Shown piece after piece: positions 23,001 to 32,001 of a stretch of 64,000 nt of DNA. Both the position numbers and the translations under genes were made by a program. The notes beneath the pieces were generated by a model, which made no database searches, had not been told where the DNA came from, and saw nothing but the letters and a program-made list of their open reading frames with translations. Source of the DNA: Epithemia pelagica (Eukaryota > Bacillariophyta > Bacillariophyceae > Surirellales > Surirellaceae); contig OX337237.1 of assembly GCA_946965045.2 (NCBI GenBank), positions 248,001-312,000 on the forward strand, written 5' to 3'. Position 1 is the first letter of the stretch. Every line of letters starts with the position of its first letter.

Positions 23001-23871
23001 CCAGAAACACAACAACAGACACGGCAAGAAACACAACAACAGACACAACAACAAGAAACAGCACAAGCACAGGCAATCAGTAGCAATAAGAGAAAGGAAA
23101 GAGAGGGAGAAGAAAAAGAGAGCGACGATTTGGATGAGAACAACACCAGCAACAAAAAGCAAAAGGTTACAAACAACAGCGAAGCCTTACCAACAACAAC
23201 GATGGCAGCAACAAATCAATCAGCAGCGACAGTGCAGGATCAACAACAACAACACAAAGAGCCTCAAAATGCAGCAAACAGCACACCTGCAATGGCAACA
23301 ACAGCAAATGGGTTGGTGGTACTGCAATCGACAACAACAACAACGACAACAAGACAGAAAAACCAACCTGTCAACCCGTACAAGCAAAATCAGCAACGGC
23401 CAACAACACTCCCCGATCAACAGCAATCCCCATGGCTGGGGTGGTCTTCAATCCGTCCCGCAATGTATGCCCACCGTTCCTCCCTTCGGACCACCACCTC
23501 GTGTCCAAACCCAGTTCTGTTGCGTCAAGTACATGAAGTACTGCGTAGAACGAGGGAAAGGACGTCCACCCCATGACCGACGCTGCCCCAAACGAGCCTT
23601 GAACAAGGCACCATCTTCATTCTCTTGATTGACCTGAATACCTGCATGACAAACAACAAAAAGAAAAATTCGTAGTGAGTAACATCGTAGCAAAAAAAAT
23701 TATGTCAAGATCTTGTGCGAGGTGCAAGCAGTTCCGATCGTGATGCGAAGCACAGACTGGATACGCCTCATCACATGCTACGTAGAACCACGTGAAAGGT
23801 CATCGGATGGTCGGGAGGATTGTACCAGTGTAGAATGTCGTTTCAATAACAAAAAGGTGCTGAAACGACAT
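20081..23871 (+). mobile_element. Transposase-type element with DUF6729-like ORF and short inverted termini
   Basis: A large single-ORF gene is bracketed by the 11-mer ATGTCGTTTCA at 20081-20091 and its exact reverse complement at 23861-23871. The trinucleotide GAA lies immediately outside both ends, a possible target-site duplication. A one-mismatch copy lies at 20114-20124 and another exact copy at 23835-23845, so each end has two copies. The two right-hand copies form a hairpin. The insert separates the MscS 3' flank from the 5' flank of GT47 copy A, which adjoin in the other duplicated units. Ends are inferred from these repeats only. Confidence 0.55.
20346..23576 (+). CDS. DUF6729-like, transposase-type protein
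   Basis: The frame is 1,076 codons from ATG 20346. Cys clusters are CPICRAK..HHPRC near residue 55; CPRCRGN..YKCAGC near 260-315 within a DUF6729-like block followed by LLARLPPYMAMCYPVESKYA; and CQCRKC near 845. The central part (YSDTWPCGKDFW..LEGRLGLFHFIQRITKTL..) resembles the conserved core that accompanies DUF6729 in eukaryotic transposon-like proteins, where an Asp-rich motif precedes a D-I-W-H-F-type helix. The last 200 residues are Gln/Asn/Thr-rich. The annotated frame ends at TGA 23574. The neighbouring frame to TGA 23626 encodes a clear Cys/His motif (FCCVKYMKYC..GRPPHDRRC), which suggests the original C-terminus is now out of frame. The transposase role is inferred from family resemblance and from the flanking inverted repeats. 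Confidence 0.6.
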   Translation: MSSAAQFTAAKAMGPQSQRYGNQYSRWPKKSWKKRSGWRKMDLSVIFESDIDCPICRAKARGMAIPHRPHHPRCSKNTTTRGKGMNDGRGAEVVASEKAQAAHAKAIRKQLTSAERLSASNVTQEALNTFMEHRPNCSSKKATTRDAENEKTQSTTETTATESSTVGGEEGVYVPTAEDFKFEVIMRVTAVPTEVHVPRAVHALASYVTDTCLGSKRCVENLKPFFTNITVTVPPIADNTSALYDSIVGQELLVVDWELFFPSHHLRCPRCRGNLQRTRSNFSKNKSLFPIFAMSGPPKYAILMGYKCAGCSAAFYANDGELLARLPPYMAMCYPVESKYARGTSHLAKDATRIMEASMVTYGNGDYISRMLYEGINTYYEDKTMRYYSYCAATGKESEDYVQKDGEFLVRYPPLGETIRQLYDDGASSEWQPWMVSDNERNTREIQGVRCQHMFAHDHTHQVVKNYPRRLNAAAMWTMATETGEIACAVLVHDTSALEFAHAAEQVLRRTGFCPKAMYSDTWPCGKDFWLLLVDDLEGRLGLFHFIQRITKTLRQRHIDFGIAMKELLDAIYEYHPEDLEKLVGSLKNGTMSSSKKQYTDEEISEMMGTKTFRQRYSKHLRKIIRGGDTIVLNLEEWKCKYKCTSTPGKPPARGRLDPHSNQPLFTAETHQALENCKEKAKFLADPLPVEKMYREIPPSPRSSNQLVEYVPLRGESKLESFHDNLTHFANCGMRETLADALNLAGTAQFNRAIRHKMRIMTKSQEERSVVPAGWEMVVSFGNACKTNMINILASMSGASRPPFPEVEKLPEDTGERFFSEYLETRKEITQQVPKHPLNDRCQCRKCASNKKRLPHDTSIPLLGLAEEESEVEDEIQQIQQPQTQPETQQQTRQETQQQTQQQETAQAQAISSNKRKEREGEEKESDDLDENNTSNKKQKVTNNSEALPTTTMAATNQSAATVQDQQQQHKEPQNAANSTPAMATTANGLVVLQSTTTTTTTRQKNQPVNPYKQNQQRPTTLPDQQQSPWLGWSSIRPAMYAHRSSLRTTTSCPNPVLLRQVHEVLRRTRERTSTP

Positions 23872-24238
23872 GAAGGGCTTAATCGTTTTGGAGGGGAAGT
23901 GCCTTCTCCCCTCTGAGGGAAGCTTGGAGCTTCCTAGAACATTTCATACGTCAGAGGAAACAAACGTGAGACTGCGAGCAATACGCGGATCGATTTCATG
24001 AAGGAATCTGACTTACGGAATCTCCTTCTTCTCTCCTTCTCTCTCCCCCTCCTCTCCCCCTCTCCTCTGCCTTCTCCCCCCCTATTTTCTCAGAGGATTC
24101 CCAAGTTTGAGGGGGCTGTCTCGCCCAGCGCCTCTCCGTTAATTATCCAAACATGCAAGCACGCCGTGCTCTGCAATAAACAAGTTCATATGAGTATGCA
24201 AGCCAGCCAGCATGGCATCAAATATTACTGACTGTAAG
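23872..24238. other. 5' flank of GT47 copy A
   Basis: A CT-rich tract lies at 24015-24090. The segment around 24085-24150, with GGCTGTCTCGCCCAGCGCCTCT, matches the 5' flank of copy B near 27880-27930. The duplicated unit therefore includes the promoter region. Confidence 0.6.
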
Positions 24239-25997
24239 ATGTGCGCACAAGCACAGCCGCGGAGGAGTCTCACATTCTCTTCCATAATAATATTATTTTT
24301 TATACCGAAGTTTGTGTTGGGCACTAGTGGCCAGTGTTACGGTGGTTTGGCAGTTCCAAATTGTAGTGGAGTTGTCTCGCTATGTTTCGTCGACAGCAAT
24401 GGTGTCCTCATCGTCGTCCTCCCTCAGCAGCATCAGCAGCAGTAGCAACAATACTCTTGTTGTGGTGGACCATCGTAATCATGAGAATGGGACAGTCACA
24501 GGTTCCACCCATTCCGACACCACCACCAGCACCATTAGCCAGAACTACAGCAACCAGAACAATCAGAACAACAATAAGACAGTTTGGTGGCCCCATTCCT
24601 TGGTTCAGGACAAGACCTTGGAGTGGGATCCAAAGGTGCACCGTCCCTGGTTGGATCCGAATGCACCACCTCCTCCAGCCGTAATTTTGCTCACGAGTTT
24701 TGGATGGAATCATGTCAATCAACAATGGGCCTTGACCATTCCTCGCAGTATTCGGGAAACCGAACTGTTGACCGGTGTCATTAACCACCCATGGTTTCAT
24801 CCAACCCTGTGGAACGAACTGGAACAACATTATCAGAAACGAACACGACAACCACCACAATCACCACCACCAGGCTCCAACACAACCAACAACCACAACA
24901 AGATTCCAACCAGACTCCCTCCCCCGGGCACACGGATTTATGTATTTTTGGATCAACCGCAGTGTGGAGAATCCAATTACCCCGTGTACGGTGGGAAAGG
25001 AACCGCCAATATGGATGTTGCCTTGGGTCGACCGGGTCACCAAACCCGATCTACGTTACCCTTGGAACAACCATCCTCCAAGAATCCACTGTGGTCGAGT
25101 CGAACCTTTCAAAAGCTTCGCCGTAAGTCCTCGGGGTTTCCCACCATGGCGATTGTGTTCAATTGCAATGGCTACGGTGTGGGTGCGGTACGGCGCCAGG
25201 ATGCGCACATTCGCGCAACTGGATCCCTCGCCAAGGCCTCGTACCTGTCCATTGCGACACTCTCCTCCCTCATTTCGCATGTTCGGGAAGATGTCGATCA
25301 AGGATTGGTACCACCCACGCCAAAGCCCTCGCAATTGACTCGGCAACAAGTACAGGATATCGACACGTGTGCGGCCGAAACCCATCGGCCCTTTTACTTT
25401 GTCTACGCCGGCAATTTTCGATCTGGTAGCAATTCCGAGTTTCATTGTCGTCATGGTGGAGCACGAGGTTCGTATGAACGGCTCAATGACAATCAACGCA
25501 TTTTCGTCTCACGGTATTTTAAACCCACGGAATTCAATCGATCCGCCTTGTCCAATTACTCGTATCCCGAATTCATGGCCCGGGCCGTCTTTGCCTTGGC
25601 GGCACGGGGAGACAACAAATTTCTGTACCGTTTTTCCGAAGTCTTGTCGGCCGGGGCCATTCCCGTGGTGCATGCCGATGATTGGGTGTGGCCCTTTCGT
25701 CCCGAATTGGTGAATTTGACGGACTGTGCCGTGATTCTTCCGGAAAAAGATGCCGGTCACACGACCTTGGCCTATTTGGACACGATTTCTCTGAAACAAC
25801 GCTGTAGCATGGGACAAGCGTGCTATCGAATTTACAAAGACTATGTGGAAACCACGGTGGGAACCATCCACGGGTTGGTCCAAGGACTGGAACGGGTGCA
25901 GACACAGCAACAATTAGGAGGATCACCGTTGAAATTGCAAGGTGTCCGGTGCGACCAATTTGTGAATGCCAGCCGTGACTGCAATCTCCAACGGTAG
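24239..25997 (+). pseudogene. Exostosin/GT47-like glycosyltransferase, copy A, frameshifted near its start
   Basis: The main frame is open from 24291 to TAG 25995 and encodes a GT47-like protein very similar to copies B and C. Motifs are KTVWWPHSLVQDKTLEWDP, PFYFVYAGNFRSGS, then YRFSEVLSAGAIPVVHADDW and a Cys pair near the end (GVRCDQF..RDCNLQR). The SEVLSAGAIPVV stretch is the exostosin-domain signature. Exostosins transfer sugars in the Golgi as type II membrane proteins. No ATG lies in frame upstream of the membrane anchor. The anchor-like start, ATG 24239, is in another frame. Against copy C, two bases are missing at about 24314-24318 (TTTGTGTTGG versus TTTGTGTGTTTGG). The first in-frame ATG, 24399, would drop the anchor. 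It is a broken or N-terminally altered gene. Confidence 0.7.
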
Positions 25998-28215
25998 TAT
26001 AGTAAAGATAACCACAAGAAGAAGGACGACGACGAGGCGACGGAGGAACCCAATCTATACCCTATCGTCTACCATGTCTACCTAGAGGATGTTTAAATTG
26101 ATGGTACACACGAATAGCACGAATGGCGGCAGTGTGAAGTATTCATATGCATCCTATTCTGGTCTTGGCATTTTTCGTGTACTTGGATTCGAATGGTGCT
26201 CCACATACGACAAAAGAAGGACGCACATCTACGACGCACAGCTTGAAGACAGGCACCCATTTATGATGAGGATTCTCACATGCAATCTACCTAACTTTAA
26301 GGATCCGAATGATGACAGCCTCCGTCTTTGTTTGGTATCAAGGATCTGCACGATACTGGAGTCATGCTCCTATAGATTTACTGGATGGGCAGCCTCTCCC
26401 AACAAGCAACTTGTTGGCCATTGCACATTATGCTGTCTGGGACTGCCAAGCGGAATTTTCCTTGCCCACTTTGATCTGGGAAGGTCCGGATCGACATTGT
26501 TCACACAACGCTGCTAGAAAATGACAACAACAACGACGACGACGACCTGCCTTCGGCCGTAACACCATTTCTGGATACAAAGAGTCCCATACCCACCGAT
26601 GAATGGTTCTTGACAGGTTCGTCGTCGTCGTCCATGACTAGAGAAACGAAACCTCACAAAAAAAACTTGTCTTTGTCGTCGTCCATGACAAGAGAAACGA
26701 AACCTCACGAAAAAAGACTTGTCTTCATCGTCGTCCACGACTAGAGAAACGAAACCTCACGAAAAAAGACTTGTCACTCTGTCGTTGTATTGGTGTCAAG
26801 AATCTACACACTACTGGAGTAATGCTCCTCGATTGACCGGATGGGCTGCCTCTTCCAACAAGCAACTACCTATATTCAAGAGCCCGACGAGCAAGAGAAC
26901 ACTCGATGCTTTCTTGACTCTGGTGTGTCCTTGTTTGTGTGTGGCTGCGCGTTTGAATCCAGGAAAAAGAGAGTCTGTGCCGCAGGCTGCCGCTGCCGCA
27001 GTGTGGCGTACAAGCATGGAGAGAGGATCATGCTGGGACAAGGGTACCATCCACACCAAGGAAATTGGCCGCAAAATGCCCAAACAACAGAGAATGCTGC
27101 AGTTCACCGTGGGCAAACAGGAATAGCCATGCCAGTGAGTCGTCCAGGCCAGACGATTCGACTTCCTTGATCACCAACAACACTTCTATGGAATAGTGGG
27201 ATTCGAAATCGGCACCCTCTCTTCTTTGTACGCACGAGACTGCTGGAGACGAGAGACAGAAAGAATGTGTGTGTGTTGGATGGAGCTTGAGCTCAACTGT
27301 GGATGGAGGAAGGAATGTGGCGTGGGGGAATGTTACACAACCACCCATTCTTGGTAGGAGGAGGAGGAGGATCATCCATGGATTCTATTGTATGAGAGCG
27401 GGATATCCCGATAACCACATATATACACTGAAGTTGTGGTTGGAGATGCTGCATACAACAACACAAATACTAGTTTGAATTGTAGTTCAGTTCGATTCAC
27501 TGGATTCGCAATAGAATACAGCAGGTATCAAAATTCGAACACACACTGTTCACGTCATTACTTTAGTCTATGCACTATATAGTTTGCTATTTTCCAAACT
27601 ACAGGAACTCAAATGTGTTGGTTTTGTGAGATGGGTACCGATCTTCTAGAGGTAGTAACTAGGTAGATGGCATCTCTGCAACAGCGGTGTCGACGTCGTC
27701 CTTGGCAAATTCATACCACACACATGGGTGTGGTGGTCGACCACCATGAGTACAGGAACACCCAACAGTTTCGTTTGTGTGAGTGGAATGAGACCCTTTG
27801 AACTACATTGCTACGACGGGTTGTGTGTTATAGTTGATCGACTTTGGTTGGCCCACCTCTTCGTTTCTCGAATCGAGAGACCGCGATTCCAAAGTTTGTA
27901 GGGTTGTCTCGCCCCCGGTGCCTCTTTCTCCATACGCCAGCAGCTCTTAAATAATTGTGAGAGCGAGAGAAAACGCTTCTATGCCAGCCTATATATATAT
28001 ATTGCACTGCCGCGAAAAAAGTCCAACGTATACCCAACAGACAATGTGCGCACAGCGCACATGCACCATGCACAACTGTACTGTGGAGCTTTTCCCCCAC
28101 CCTCCGCATACTTCATAGCAGACATAGCAGGAAGAGAATTCACTCCCAACTTTTTTCCAACACACCGAGAGTGGAGTGGAGAGGAGAGAGAGAGATTGAG
28201 AGCCCAAAAAAACGA
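25998..28215. repeat. Inter-paralogue duplicated segment between GT47 copies A and B
   Basis: No intact gene was found. About 26000-27165 resembles the 3' flank of copy B (about 29930-30620). Shared blocks include a TTCGAATGGTGCTCCA block, CCAACAAGCAAC, and a longer block ending in GGATCATGCTGGGACA and GGGTACCATCC. A relic of the MscS gene lies at about 26401-26640. A tandem block containing CTTGTCTTCGTCG-like and AGAGAAACGAAACCTCAC sequence occurs three times at about 26638-26765. About 27630-27930 matches the MscS 3' flank followed by the GT47 promoter. Confidence 0.6.
26401..26640 (+). pseudogene. Relic of the 3' part of an MscS gene
   Basis: The frame here reads LLAIAHYAVWDCQAEFSLPT then IWE. 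The intact MscS gene at 19010-19090 reads LLAITQAIKECRAEFALPT then VWE. DNA similarity continues into the region of CAACAACGACGACGACGAC repeats and a later GTCGTCGTCGTCC tract, matching the Ser/Asp-rich tail of the intact gene. Only this fragment is recognisable and it is frame-disrupted. It shows that the duplicated unit once included MscS. Confidence 0.65.
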
Positions 28216-29916
28216 ATGACGGATCTACCTTGCTTCAAACGAAGAAGAAGAAGACCCTTCATGGTGTGTTTGGCACTGGTGGTCAGTTCCTCGGTGGTAT
28301 GGCAGTTTCTCATTGGAGTAGACTTGTCTCGCATCAGCAGCAACAACAGCTGCATCAGCAGCAACATCAAGTTTCTTGTGGTGGACCATTCGGAGCATGA
28401 GAATGTGACTGTCACAGGTTCCACCCATTCAGACACCACCACCAGCCACGACAATAACATCATCAACAACAACACGACAGTTTGGTGGCCCCATTCCTTG
28501 ATTCACGATGAGACCTTGGAGTGGGATCCTCATGTGTACCGTCCCTGGTTGGATCCGAATGCACAACCTCCTCCAGCCGTGATTGTGCTCACGAGTTTTG
28601 GATGGAATCACCGGAATCAAACATGGGGCCGCATGTTTGCTCGTGGTATTCGGGAAAGGGAACTCTTTACCGGTGTGATCAATCACCCCTGGTTCCATCC
28701 CACGCTATGGGACGAACTAGAGCAACTCTATCAGAAACGACCACGACAACAACAACAACAACAACCTGCAGGCTCGAACGGACCCCTCCTGGCCACAACC
28801 ATCAACAACAACATGACAACAAGACTCCCTCCCTCGGGGACACGCATTTATATATTTTTGGATCAGCCGCAATGTGGAGAACCCTGTTACCCCATTTACG
28901 GTGTGGGAAAGGAACAAAATATGGATCGCATGTTTGGTCGAGTCTTGGGAGGAGACAAGGGCTACGTACCCCGATATACGGGAAGAACACCCTTGGAAAA
29001 AGCATCCAATCCACTCTTGTCAAGTCGAACCTTTCAAAAGCTTCGTCTTTCGAGCTTTCCCACGACGGCCATTTTGTTTCATTGCCATGGTTACGGTGTG
29101 GGCGCTGGATGGCACAACCCGCACATTCGAAGGAATGGATCCCTCGCCAGTGCCTCGTACCTTTCCATTGCCACACTCTCGTCCCTCATTTCTCAAGTTC
29201 AGGAACATGTCGATCAAGGATTGGTACCACCCATGCCAAAGCCCTCGCAGTTGACCCAGCAACAAGTCGACGACATTGACACGTGTGCCGCCGAAACCAA
29301 TCGGCCTTTTTATTTCGTCTACGCCGGCAATTTTCGAAACGGCCGCAATACCGACTTTGAGCGTCGGCATGGAGGTGGAGCACGGTCTTCCTATCAAACC
29401 CTCAATGACAATCAACGCATGTTTGTCTCGCGCTATTTCAAACCCACCGAATTCAATCGGTCCGCCCTATCCCAGTACTCGTATCCTGAATTCATGGTCC
29501 GGGCCGTCTTTGCCTTGGCGGCACGGGGCGACATGAAATATTCGTACCGTTTTTCTGAAGTCTTATCGGCGGGTGCCATTCCGGTCGTTCATTCCGATGA
29601 TTGGGTCTGGCCCTTTCGTCCCGAATTGGTCAATTGGACGGACTGTGCCGTGATTCTTCCCGAAAAGGATGCTGGCAACACTACGTTGGCCTATTTGGAA
29701 ACCATTTCTTTGGAACAACGCTGTCGCATGCGACAAGCGTGTTATGGCATTTACAAAGACTACGTCGAAACCACGGTGGGAACCATCAACGGACTGGTCC
29801 AAGGACTGGAACGGGTGCAAACGCAACGACAGGAAGGAAAAGCACCGCTGAAATTGCAAGGCGTCCGGTGCGACCAGTTTGTGAATGCCAGCCGTGACTG
29901 CAATCTCCAACGGTAG
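28216..29916 (+). CDS. Exostosin/GT47-like glycosyltransferase, copy B (intact)
   Basis: It is 566 aa, with start ATG 28216 and stop TAG 29914. It looks like a type II membrane protein: KRRRRR, then a hydrophobic anchor (MVCLALVVSSSVVWQF), a Ser/Asn stem, and the catalytic region. The C-terminal half has FYFVYAGNFR, then YRFSEVLSAGAIPVVHSDDW, WPFRPELVNWTDCAVILPEK and the closing GVRCDQFVNAS. These are features of exostosin/GT47 C-terminal domains. Exostosins elongate cell-surface or wall polysaccharides from nucleotide sugars in the Golgi. Donor and acceptor sugars cannot be read from sequence. It is the only one of the three paralogues with no visible lesion, so it is the best candidate for a working gene. 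Confidence 0.8.
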   Translation: MTDLPCFKRRRRRPFMVCLALVVSSSVVWQFLIGVDLSRISSNNSCISSNIKFLVVDHSEHENVTVTGSTHSDTTTSHDNNIINNNTTVWWPHSLIHDETLEWDPHVYRPWLDPNAQPPPAVIVLTSFGWNHRNQTWGRMFARGIRERELFTGVINHPWFHPTLWDELEQLYQKRPRQQQQQQPAGSNGPLLATTINNNMTTRLPPSGTRIYIFLDQPQCGEPCYPIYGVGKEQNMDRMFGRVLGGDKGYVPRYTGRTPLEKASNPLLSSRTFQKLRLSSFPTTAILFHCHGYGVGAGWHNPHIRRNGSLASASYLSIATLSSLISQVQEHVDQGLVPPMPKPSQLTQQQVDDIDTCAAETNRPFYFVYAGNFRNGRNTDFERRHGGGARSSYQTLNDNQRMFVSRYFKPTEFNRSALSQYSYPEFMVRAVFALAARGDMKYSYRFSEVLSAGAIPVVHSDDWVWPFRPELVNWTDCAVILPEKDAGNTTLAYLETISLEQRCRMRQACYGIYKDYVETTVGTINGLVQGLERVQTQRQEGKAPLKLQGVRCDQFVNASRDCNLQR

Positions 29917-31900
29917 CAGAGAGAAATCACAAGAGAATTGACGGATGAATCCGATCTACCCTATTCTCGCTTCTACTGATATTCCGCTAATGGAGGAGCT
30001 TCTATAATGCGGTACCCGAATCTCACAAGTTGGAAGAGCACAGCGAGACCGCGAGTCCTGGAACTATACATATTTATCCAATTCTGGTCTCGACGTTCGT
30101 TTCGGGCTCACCGATTCGAATGGTGCTCCATACACGACGTGAAGGACGCACAGCCGCTGTGTACCGCTCGATAGCAACAGGCACATATCCTTAGTATGAC
30201 TCCAACAACCAATCTGCGGGCCTGGATTGAATTCTGTGGAACAGCAGTTTTGTGGCCTTTGTGGAGGATTGGAATAATGGCAGTCTCGTGCTACTAGATT
30301 GACCTGATCGGTAGCCTCTCCCAACAAGCAACTAATACCTATTTAGAAAAGCTGGGCGAGCAAGTGTCTGCGCGTTTGAATCAAGAAAGAAGAGATCCTG
30401 TCTTACAGGCTGCGACTACCGCTGTCTGCCGTACAATCATAAGGAGAGGATCATGCTGGGACAGCCGATGGGGACAAGGGTACCATCCATATCAAGGCAA
30501 TCGACCGCAAACTGTCCATGCAAAAGAGAATTCGCCAATCATTTCAGCATGTGCATACAATACAGGAAAAGCCATGACAGTGAAACATCCGCGCCAGTCG
30601 TTGACACAGTGGAAGTATCAGTGGTGGAAACCACGCCATGATGAAAACGCCTGGAGCAGTGTATCAATCATCCTGGGTGCTGTAATCATCCAGGGTGTCG
30701 TTATGGCTAGACATTGTTCCTAAGGTGTCCTGATCCAACGTGGATTCGATTCCCTTGGTAGGTTGCGATCGAGTTCCGTTGTCCCGAAAGATATGTAATA
30801 GCAAGGGAATGAAGGAGGATGCGCTTACACTTTCCCATTGTCCGGTCGTCTTGAGTTTGGGCAATGGGATTTTGGTTGAGAGCTTCTAACCAACGACGCT
30901 TATTTTGTGGCGGCAAAGGGACGGAGAGCCCACTGGCGTCTTTGTCTTGTCTAAGACCAAATAGTGAAACAGCAGCGCCCTTGAGCAAAGCAAGTCCCGT
31001 AGAACTTCAATTCGACTGCGAGAGATTCCGTACAATCGACTCAAAGGACTGTACAAACGGAATGCCTTCCATTACCTCTATGGACCAACACAGAACGTAA
31101 CACGCCACGGTAGATCCCACTACAGATTCGCCGGCGAGAGCGAAACACATCCCCGTAACAGGCACACACCAAAGGACCCATTGCATGTCCATGGAGGAGC
31201 GAACATGTTCGTGACTTGTTCACAAGACTCAAACAACTCCCTCGCGTGTTCAAACAACTGCAAGACACCTCCTATATTCTTGTTAAGTCTTTAAAGTCTA
31301 TGGGGAGAGAGGGTTCAATGGTATATAGCCAATATAACAGGACTGATCTACTATAGACGACATGAGTACAACGGTTCGTTGGTTGGTTGGTTTTATGGGT
31401 ACCGATCTAGGTGGCGTGTCCACAAAACAAGGACCTTCTGTTGTCGTCGTTGTAGAGTCCTGTGCCTTGTGTCCGATTGGTGCTAGTTCTCTCTCCAAAG
31501 GGACTGTGGTTCGTTTCGCCAGGTTGGTGGATACACAGGGTTTCTTTCGTCTGAGATGGATGCTTCGACTGTCGTTTCATGGTGACGACTTTTTTTCACG
31601 TTACTGTGCTCTATTGTTTCTCGAATCGAGTGCTCCGAATTCCAGAGTCTGGTTCACCCAGCGCTCCATCCAAGAAGAGTGTCCGAAACATAGGGGACAA
31701 AAATGGCTGGGTCACCCAGCGCACCATCCAAGAAAAGTGTCGTCAGTCGTCAGACAAAAATGGCCGGGGGACCAACGGACGAAGCACGCCAGCTATGTAA
31801 TAAACAATCGACACAAAATCGCAAAGTACACGCGTATCCCGAACATAAGCAGGAGTACTTCAAAACCAGGGACAAAAAAAAAAGGAAATATCTATTTAAA
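29917..31900. repeat. 3' flank of GT47 copy B and start of third duplicated unit
   Basis: No intact gene. About 30060-30620 parallels the flank of copy A. The block at 30895-31010, with GGGACGGAGAGCCCACTGGCG and AAGACCAAATA, recurs at about 38450-38560 and about 45300-45400. From about 31380 the sequence again resembles the MscS 3' flank. At about 31612 (TTTCTCGAATCGAG) it becomes the GT47 5' flank, which the LINE then interrupts. Confidence 0.55.
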
Positions 31901-32001
31901 CGCTGCCGCACGCTCCCCACAGGGAGACGTCGACCGACGCGCCGGGCCAAAAATAGTCTAACCAGACTACCAAGGCGAGGACTAACAGCAGATGAAGGTA
32001 G

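Noticed and set aside
31860-31895. A-rich tract near the LINE 3' end as a poly-A tail
   Set aside because: The element is on the minus strand, so a poly-A tail would appear as T on the plus strand; this tract is A on the plus strand.
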